A stretch of DNA of 64,000 nucleotides. Origin: DASQZK01 sp963763215 (GTDB taxonomy: Bacteria > Bacteroidota > Bacteroidia > Bacteroidales > GCA-2748055). The stretch spans positions 1 through 64,000 of the forward strand of contig CAVXNX010000017.1 of the NCBI GenBank assembly GCA_963763215.1, given 5' to 3'. Below are positions 57,903 through 64,000 of this stretch, piece by piece. Position 1 is the stretch's first letter. Every line of letters starts with the position of its first letter. The notes beneath the pieces are model-generated. The model searched no databases. It was not told the origin of the DNA and saw nothing but the letters and a program-made list of their open reading frames with translations. The translations under genes and the position numbers were made by a program.

Positions 57903-59256
57903 ATGAAAACAAACCGACGCTCTTTTCTCAAAAGCTCGACAGCCGCTTCGGCCGGCATCATGATCGGAGGTCTCGGCATGAGTGCCAAAAGTTACGGCCG
58001 TATTCTCGGTGCCAACGACAGGATCAGCGTGGGAATCCTCGGATTCTCCGACCGTTTTAACGGCGTCACTGAAAAAAGCCTTTCACAAGTATTCCGACGA
58101 AATGAATTTCGAATTCACAGCCCTGGCCGATTTATGGAGCCGGAGGCGTGAAGAAGGTGCTGCCGCCATAAAGGATCTCACAGGGAGGAGCATCCGCGTG
58201 GCCCGGAATTCCGATGAATTATTCGAGAAGAAGCCCGATGCAGTCATCATCAGCACGGCCGATTTTCAGCATGCCCTCCTTCTCGCCGAGGCAGTGAAAG
58301 CCGGATGTGACGTGTATTGTGAAAAACCTTTTGCCGAAACCATGGATGATGCCATCGCCGGGCTGAATGCCGCCAGGGCATCCGGGAAGGTGATCCAGAT
58401 CGGTTCACAGCGTCGCAGCGGACCCAATTACCAGGCGGCACATGATTTCATTCAGTCGGGGAAATTCGGAAAGATTACCATGGTCGAAATGACATGGAAT
58501 GTCAATCAGCCCGGACGCTGGAGGAGACCCTCACTGGTGGCCGATATCCGGGAACAGGATACCGACTGGAAACGTTACCTGATGAACCGGCCCCAGGAAT
58601 CCTGGGATCCAAGGAAATATCTCGAATACCGACTCTTCTGGCCTTATTCCTCGGGGATTCCCGGACAATGGATGTCCCACCAGATCGATACGGTGCACTG
58701 GTTCTCCCACCTTCCCCATCCCCGTTCGGTCGCGGCCAACGGTGGCATCTATGTCTGGAAAGACGGACGTAAGAATTTCGACACGGTCACCGCAGTATTC
58801 GATTACGGCCCCCTCGACAACCCGGATGAAGGCTTCCAGGTTGTTTATTCCTCCCGGATGCACAATTCATCGGGAGGCACCAAGGAATGGTACTTCTCCA
58901 ACGGCGGTAAACTCGACCTGGCCAACAACAAGATCGATTCGGATGGCGGTCTGACGGAATCCTTCGCTTCAGATATGGGCATGAAACCTTTTCTGCTCGA
59001 TGAGGTTGAACTTCCGCAGATCAAGGTGGAGACCAAGGCAAACACCGGGGCGGATCCGCTCACCGATGCTCATATGCACAACTGGATGCAATGCGTCAGG
59101 GACAGGAATGTCAAAACCCACGCCCCCGTTGAAGCCGGTTTTAACCATTCCATCGCTAACATTATGGTTACCGCAGCCCTCAGGACGGGCGAAAAAGCCA
59201 CGTTCGACGAAAAGACCCAACAGGTCATGGCCGGCGGGAAGGTATTTAAGTATTAA
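57903..59256 (+). CDS. Tat-exported Gfo/Idh/MocA oxidoreductase, one frame break near 58070
   Basis: The start at 57903 gives a textbook Tat signal (KTNRRSFLKSSTAASAGIM). The Rossmann segment RISVGILGFSDR lies just before the break. Removing one base near 58070 continues with KKAFHKYSDEMNFEFTALAD, DAVIISTADFQHALLLAEAV, and DVYCEKPFAETMDDA with the catalytic EKP. The C-terminal domain contains WRRPSLVADIREQDTDWKRY and PGQWMSHQIDTVHWF. The joined protein is about 450 residues. Pairing with the isomerase suggests an exported sugar redox step. A hairpin (59265-59301) between this gene and the convergent exporter could terminate both. Confidence 0.86.
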
Positions 59257-59264
59257 TCCTCAGA

Positions 59265-59301
59265 AGGCGCCCCGGTTGTCAAAGGCATCTGGGGCGCGCC
59301 T
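59265..59301. terminator. Possible bidirectional terminator between convergent genes
   Basis: AGGCGCCCC (59265-59273) pairs with GGGGCGCGCCT (59291-59301) with a two-base bulge, directly between the oxidoreductase stop and the exporter stop. A T-rich tract is weak, so confidence is moderate. Confidence 0.5.
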
Positions 59302-59305
59302 CCCC

Positions 59306-60824
59306 TCATTCATTTCTTCTCCGGATAAACGCCAGGGCCAGCAATGCACTGACCCAGGCGGCTCCGGCTGAGATATGGCAGATATTCCGGAACGCGTCGA
59401 TAAACGACGCATGGATGATGTGACGGACCTCCCCTTTACTTTTTGCCGGGACTTCCTGTGGAACCCGGGTTGCCGCAAAATCGGCGGTATTTTCCATAAA
59501 CTTGTGTATGACCTCCTTCGACAGCCCCGTTTGATGGATTTTATCCGAAGCCGTGCTCCTGAAATGATGAAGGGCATAAGTGCCCAAAAGGGCAATGGCC
59601 AGCAGACCGGCGATGCGCGAAACAGAATTGTTCACCCCTGATGCGGTTCCGCTGTTTTTTCTGTCGACCGAGCTCATCACCGTCGTGGTGAGCGGTGCAA
59701 CGGTAATGCCCATTCCGGTCCCCATCAGCAGAACAGGCAGAAAAAAGGTATGCCAGAACATGCCAGGACCCGAGGTCTGCCCGATCGTTCCAAAAATAAA
59801 AAATCCCGCTCCGGTTATGGCAGGTCCCACGACCAGGAAGATCCGTGCACTGAATTTTTCGACCAGGCGTCCCGCCAGGGGTGAAAGCAGCGCGATCAGC
59901 AGGACCATCGGGAAAAAGACCAGTCCGCCCTGCCATTCGGAATACCCCTGGATCTGCACCAGGTTCAGGGGCAGGAAAAAGGTCAGCCCGCTGAGCGCCC
60001 CGTACAGGAAAAGGGTGAGACCGTTTGATGTGCTGAAATTCACCGATTTAAAGAGAGCCGGAGGCATCAGTGGGGTGGACGTTTTCAGCTCATACACCAC
60101 GAATCGCCGCCAGAGCAATCACCCCGAAGGCGAGGCAAACCAGGATGAAGGCATGGCCGAATCCCTTTTCCGACGATTCAATAAAACCGTAGGCCAGTCC
60201 CGAAAGGGCAAGCGTGATCAGCAGCGCCCCGGTATAGTCGGGTTTCCCGGCATGATCGTTCTTCGATTCCGGGACTTTCGAGGTGATGATCCACAAGGCC
60301 GCCGCCGACAGGGGGATATTGATAAAAAAGATCACCCTCCAAAGCCCCGATGCCGAAAGCCATCCTCCCAGCAGCGGCCCTGCCACGGAGGTAAGCGAGG
60401 TGAAGGTTGACCACAGGCCGATGGCTCCACCCACTTTTTTCCCTTGAAACTGCGTCGTGATGATCGACAGACTCCCGGGTGTCAGCATGGCCCCTCCCAC
60501 ACCCTGGACAAGCCTGGAGATGATGAGCTGGACAGGCGAAAAAGACAGTCCGCAGCTTATGGAAGCCAGGCTGAACAGGATGAGGCCCGACGTGAAGATC
60601 TTGTTCCTCCCCAGTGTATCACCCAGGGAACCTCCCGCCAGCATGAGCGAAGCCAGGGTGAGCAGGTAGGCATCCATGACCCATAACAGTCCCGGACCGC
60701 TGACATCAAGATCAGCCTGGATCGCAGGCAGGGCAATGTTCACCGTGCTGCTGTCGATGAAAACCATGGATGAGGCCAGAATGGTGGCCGTCAGGGTGAA
60801 TCTTTCTGTTTTTGTGTATGCCAT
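59306..60824 (-). CDS. DHA2-type MFS drug/proton antiporter (EmrB/QacA family), one frame break near 60105
   Basis: The first frame (60824-60090) has six to seven transmembrane helices with MVFIDSSTVNIALPAIQADL (helix 1 signature), LMLAGGSLGDTLGRNKIF (motif A) and SVAGPLLGGWLSASGLWR (motif C). The second frame starts near 60118 and ends at 59306 with the remaining helices (LTFFLPLNLVQIQGYSEWQ; MGITVAPLTTTVMSSVDRKN; INNSVSRIAGLL-like segment). One extra base near 60105 explains the break. The joined protein is about 505 residues, normal for 14-helix DHA2 exporters. It probably exports small toxic compounds by proton antiport. It is a single-gene unit here. Confidence 0.85.
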
Positions 60825-60990
60825 CGGCCGATAGAATATCCCGTCCGTTCAGGTTCCGTTTTCAGGGACCACTGCAGAAATAACCTTGAAGGACGCGAAA
60901 AGTTAAAAACAGGGCGATAAAGTCACGCCGGTGAACGAAATGACCCTCCGGTTTAGCAGCCGGGGCTGAATTGTTGTTTTTCATTCTGCC

Positions 60991-61031
60991 AAAAAAAACC
61001 CCGGACACCAGCATTGAGCTGATGGCCGGGG
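60991..61031 (-). terminator. Rho-independent terminator of the beta-helix/BACON gene
   Basis: On the minus strand CCCCGGCCATCAGC pairs with GCTGGTGTCCGGGG (two mismatches) and is followed by eight T residues (plus-strand a-run 60991-60998). It lies 30 bases after the stop of the large leftward gene. Confidence 0.85.
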
Positions 61032-61060
61032 ATATCGGGCAGATTCTTCACGAATGTGAA

Positions 61061-64000
61061 TTACAATACGATCAGTTTGGTCAGCGCGGTGACATCCTTC
61101 CCGGTGATCCTGAGAAGATAGGTTCCCGGTGAAGCGGTGAGTTCAATGTCGCTCCTTCCTCCCTGTATCATCCGGTGAAGCACCACCTTGCCCGAAAGGT
61201 TGGTGACCGTGACAAGGTAACGTTCACCGGGATGGGGCAGGATGAGGTTGAAGAACCCGCCGGAGACGGGATTCGGGTATACTTCCATGCCTTCCGGCAG
61301 AAGGTCGCGGACCCCGTTTGTTCCGGCTTCCTGGATGATCATGATGCTCCTGGGTCCGTCGCACCCTGTGAGGATAACCTCACCGGTCCTTTCGGTTAAA
61401 CCCGTATTGGCGGAAATGCCGACTGTGACCGTGTCTGACCCTCCCTTGCTCACATTCAGAAAATTTTCGTTGGTACTGGCCGTGTAATCCCCATTGGTCT
61501 CCACGAAGAAACTTCCCTCCTGTTCTTCACTGCTGAACCATAGCGTGTCGGCGGCAGGTTCAAAAATGCAGGGGGCTGCTGCCTGCTCGAGGGTGACATT
61601 GACCGATTCGTTACAGCCATAGATGGTCACTTCGCCCGATCTTTTGACGGCCCGCGGATTCACGGGGACTTTTACCGTGACCGCCTGGTCTGTCACCCCT
61701 GTGTTGAAGAAATCGCCGGTTGTCGCATAGAGGCTGAATCCCTGATATGCATCCACATGAATGACCTGCGAAGAGGCCGACGCGTCGAAGATCAGATTTA
61801 ACGGGTCGACAGTCAGCTGGCAGGGTTTCGAGCCCGCTTCCAGAGCGCCGGCATCGCGTTGCCCGATAGGTTCTTTCCCGGCCATATCGTAAAGGAAGGG
61901 CCCGTCGGTTTCCCAGGTGTAAAGTTCACCGATCGAGGTTTTCGCATCGGAAAGCAGACCCCTGGATATCCTGAGGAAATCGATTGACCCCCTGAAGAAC
62001 CGGCCGTCCGGACCTTTACCGACAAGCAGATCGGCGGTATTGTCCAGTGAAACATCGTTGCCCGGAACGGCGCCGGAAGCGTCTCCGTTTGAAGGTTGAC
62101 CGTCGATATAGATATTGATGATCCCGGCACGGTTGATCTCGGCCAGCACATGGTGCCAGTCCCCATCGTTGATGGCTGTGATCCCCTTGCGTGACGCGGC
62201 GACTCCTCCACCCGCATACAGGGTGATCACAGGACGTCCCTCATCGTCCACACCCAGCTCGTACCCGCTTCCCCCGTCATGTTTGGACACCATGACGCCG
62301 CTGACAAAGGCGGTATCGGGCCTGACGAAGAGTTCAAGGATGAAGTTGTTTGTGGTCATGTTGACGTCGTTACACAAGGTTACCCGGGTGGAAGCGTCGG
62401 GATCACTGCAATACGTTGAAACCCCGTCGAACCAGAGAGCCCCGTTTGTCCAGTCCTCCAGTTCACCCCTCACGAAACTCGTATCAGAGAGGTTGTGCAC
62501 GGTGAGGTTGTTTTTGGGGATATCCTGGTAGGTGTTCCTGTCGGAATATTCGGAGGTCATATAGAAATTATCGCCCATGATCACCGCCGGATTGGCCGGA
62601 TGCCTGAGGAAATGCCATTCACCCACAACGGCGCTGAGCGGGAAGGGAGCAAAAAATTTCACTCCCCTGTCGATCCCTTCGCCATCGGCTTTCAGCCGGA
62701 AGTCATGCGCGGCAGCATCCTCCAGCACCGGCATGGCGGAATTCCATCCTGTCTGGGTGAGCTGGCTCCGGTATGATTCCAGGTCCGTCCTGAAATCGGC
62801 CAGGTTCATTTTCCTGCCTTTGTTTTCGAGTGAACCGGTGAAGGGGAGTGAACTGCTGATATTATGCCCGTATGATTCGAAAGGGATGTAAGCGGGATCC
62901 ATCTGGTGGCTGAAGAAGGTGGCGACATTATCGCCCACGTTACCGAGATAGGCATTGTAACCGTTCAGTTCCAGGTCACCGGTGGCCGCGTCGAAAAACA
63001 CGTTTGTATTGTAGGCCGTATTGTGGGCATAGATGTTGTAAAACCCGAGCACCTGCATGATCGATGCGGCATTCCGGGTTCGGGAAACACCTGCGGCGAT
63101 GTTATTGAAGACGGTCTGTTTGAAGGCTCCGTCGAAATAATAGGCATAACCGATCGACTGGTTATTGTAATGCTTAAAACCTGAGGCATTCAGGGAGGCA
63201 TTGTTGAAGTAAAATGCCGGTCCGCCCTGCCAACCTTCAATTCCGCCGTAATCATTGGTGCCGATGAGGGTATTGGAGGCCTTGTTCTGATACAAAAGTC
63301 CCCGGATAAAAGGGACATCGCGGTCGTCGCCACTGCTTTTTCCCCAGAAGAAATCGAGGCCATTGCCCCACGACACGTCAACGATATTCCCGGCGACCTC
63401 CCCGTCACGCAGCTGGCCCAATATGGCAGGTATGGAACTATACCAGCGGCCGCGTTGCCGTGCCCCGTTATCGTGTACCCGGTTGCGCATGATGCTGACA
63501 TCCCTGAAATACACGCCGTTGTTCTCGGCGAAAATGACGGCAAGGTCATCGACCACATCAAAGTCATTATCGGCAACACGGATCCCGGAAGACGACTGGT
63601 ATTCCGACGAACTGTTCTGGGCCGAAATCCCGCCGTTGACATAAACAAAGCGGTTATTCCTGATGTCGATGTTGCTGCAGCTGCCGGTCAGGCGGATGGC
63701 GGGGCGGGTATCGGCGTAGCCGTAGCGTATCTGGCCGGACGTGGTGAACCCGAACGTCAGGCCGCTGACCGTGATATCATGTTGACCGCTGATCCCGAGA
63801 AGCTGGCTGGTTGTAGCCACTTCTATGGTCGTGGTATTCGGATCTTTTTCACCTTCAAGCCTGACAAAAAGCCGCCCGGCATTCTGATCGAAATAAAATT
63901 CATTGACCGTATCGAGAAGGAAAGGCGTATTCTCGATGAAGTAATGGGATTTCACGCCTCCGAAATTCTGATCGGTCACCTTCACCTGGTGCTGCGCCGG
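61061..64000 (-). CDS. Large secreted beta-helix, LamG and BACON protein with T9SS signal, N-terminus beyond window
   Basis: The frame is open to the right edge, so the start is outside; the GTG at 63985 is not a convincing start. About 980 residues are visible. Residues 1-400 are a right-handed beta-helix (ITVSGLTFGFTTSGQ; NIDIRNNRFVYVNGG; VSIMRNRVHDNGAR; GEVAGNIVDVSWGNG; YNIYAHNTAYNTN). A laminin-G/concanavalin domain follows (NNFILELFVRPDTAFVSGVM; DGDWHHVLAEINRAGIINIY). Two BACON-type Ig domains come next (CQLTVDPLNLIFDASASSQ; CIFEPAADTLWFSSEEQEGS). The end is a type A T9SS sorting signal (MEVYPNPVSGGFFNL; GTYLLRIT). It is exported by T9SS and probably binds or cleaves a polysaccharide. 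The catalytic role is inferred only. Confidence 0.87.
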   Translation of the reverse strand, partial: PAQHQVKVTDQNFGGVKSHYFIENTPFLLDTVNEFYFDQNAGRLFVRLEGEKDPNTTTIEVATTSQLLGISGQHDITVSGLTFGFTTSGQIRYGYADTRPAIRLTGSCSNIDIRNNRFVYVNGGISAQNSSSEYQSSSGIRVADNDFDVVDDLAVIFAENNGVYFRDVSIMRNRVHDNGARQRGRWYSSIPAILGQLRDGEVAGNIVDVSWGNGLDFFWGKSSGDDRDVPFIRGLLYQNKASNTLIGTNDYGGIEGWQGGPAFYFNNASLNASGFKHYNNQSIGYAYYFDGAFKQTVFNNIAAGVSRTRNAASIMQVLGFYNIYAHNTAYNTNVFFDAATGDLELNGYNAYLGNVGDNVATFFSHQMDPAYIPFESYGHNISSSLPFTGSLENKGRKMNLADFRTDLESYRSQLTQTGWNSAMPVLEDAAAHDFRLKADGEGIDRGVKFFAPFPLSAVVGEWHFLRHPANPAVIMGDNFYMTSEYSDRNTYQDIPKNNLTVHNLSDTSFVRGELEDWTNGALWFDGVSTYCSDPDASTRVTLCNDVNMTTNNFILELFVRPDTAFVSGVMVSKHDGGSGYELGVDDEGRPVITLYAGGGVAASRKGITAINDGDWHHVLAEINRAGIINIYIDGQPSNGDASGAVPGNDVSLDNTADLLVGKGPDGRFFRGSIDFLRISRGLLSDAKTSIGELYTWETDGPFLYDMAGKEPIGQRDAGALEAGSKPCQLTVDPLNLIFDASASSQVIHVDAYQGFSLYATTGDFFNTGVTDQAVTVKVPVNPRAVKRSGEVTIYGCNESVNVTLEQAAAPCIFEPAADTLWFSSEEQEGSFFVETNGDYTASTNENFLNVSKGGSDTVTVGISANTGLTERTGEVILTGCDGPRSIMIIQEAGTNGVRDLLPEGMEVYPNPVSGGFFNLILPHPGERYLVTVTNLSGKVVLHRMIQGGRSDIELTASPGTYLLRITGKDVTALTKLIVL

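Noticed and set aside
61061..63985. GTG at 63985 as the true start of the beta-helix gene
   Set aside because: The frame is open to the edge with protein-like sequence and no signal peptide follows the GTG, so the gene continues outside.

Overview
The window looks like a chromosome segment, probably from a metagenome assembly, of a free-living polysaccharide-degrading member of the phylum Bacteroidota (Bacteroidales or a close order). The signs are a TonB receptor with STN and carboxypeptidase-regulatory domains, two DUF4249 lipoproteins, two secreted proteins with type IX secretion (T9SS) C-terminal signals, a C10 cysteine peptidase, many lipobox and Tat signals, and promoters of the Bacteroidota form TTTG-N20-TAnnTTTG. 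No rRNA, phage, integrase or transposase gene was seen.

Layout. 1-4.2 kb: a partial GH-A glycosidase, a saccharopine dehydrogenase family protein and a lipoprotein trehalase. 4.4-12.4 kb: a leftward envelope group of two DUF4249 lipoproteins, an unknown secreted protein, a TonB receptor and an MG2/plug-like protein. 12.7 kb: tRNA-Asp with promoter and terminator. 13.0-15.5 kb: a GxxExxY (PD-(D/E)XK-like) protein, a 1.9 kb array of inversely related repeats and a GDCCVxC protein. 16.0-20.3 kb: DUF2905, a T9SS-exported C10 peptidase with an overlapping lipoprotein gene, and a small AAA ATPase. 21.0-47.9 kb: a dense hydrolase region. Leftward operon one has beta-helix, beta-propeller, esterase and amidohydrolase genes. 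A rightward operon has two alpha/beta hydrolases and a GH42/GHL6-like enzyme. Leftward operon two has esterase, propeller, unknown glycosidase-like, transglutaminase-like, beta-helix, GH43-like and a second glycosidase-like gene. 48.5-51.6 kb: DoxX, Gfo/Idh/MocA and DUF6807. 52.2-56.7 kb: a tightly packed leftward operon of Nramp-like transporter, M20 hydrolase, SDR and DHDPS-family enzyme. 57-60.8 kb: sugar isomerase, oxidoreductase and a DHA2 exporter. 61-64 kb: a large beta-helix/LamG/BACON protein with a T9SS signal, cut by the right edge.

How it fits together. The middle of the window resembles a polysaccharide utilisation region that lacks a SusC/SusD pair. Secreted or lipid-anchored esterases, beta-helix and beta-propeller proteins and glycosidases would act outside the inner membrane. 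Tat-exported oxidoreductases, sugar isomerase and lyase/aldolase-type enzymes would process uncommon sugars or sugar acids. No substrate can be named from sequence alone.

Caution. From about 20 to 60 kb many genes are broken by single-base frame changes, more than thirty in total, and nearly all are explained by one extra base. The first 20 kb has none. This pattern favours assembly insertions over true gene decay. I therefore describe the broken genes as single units and give break positions.
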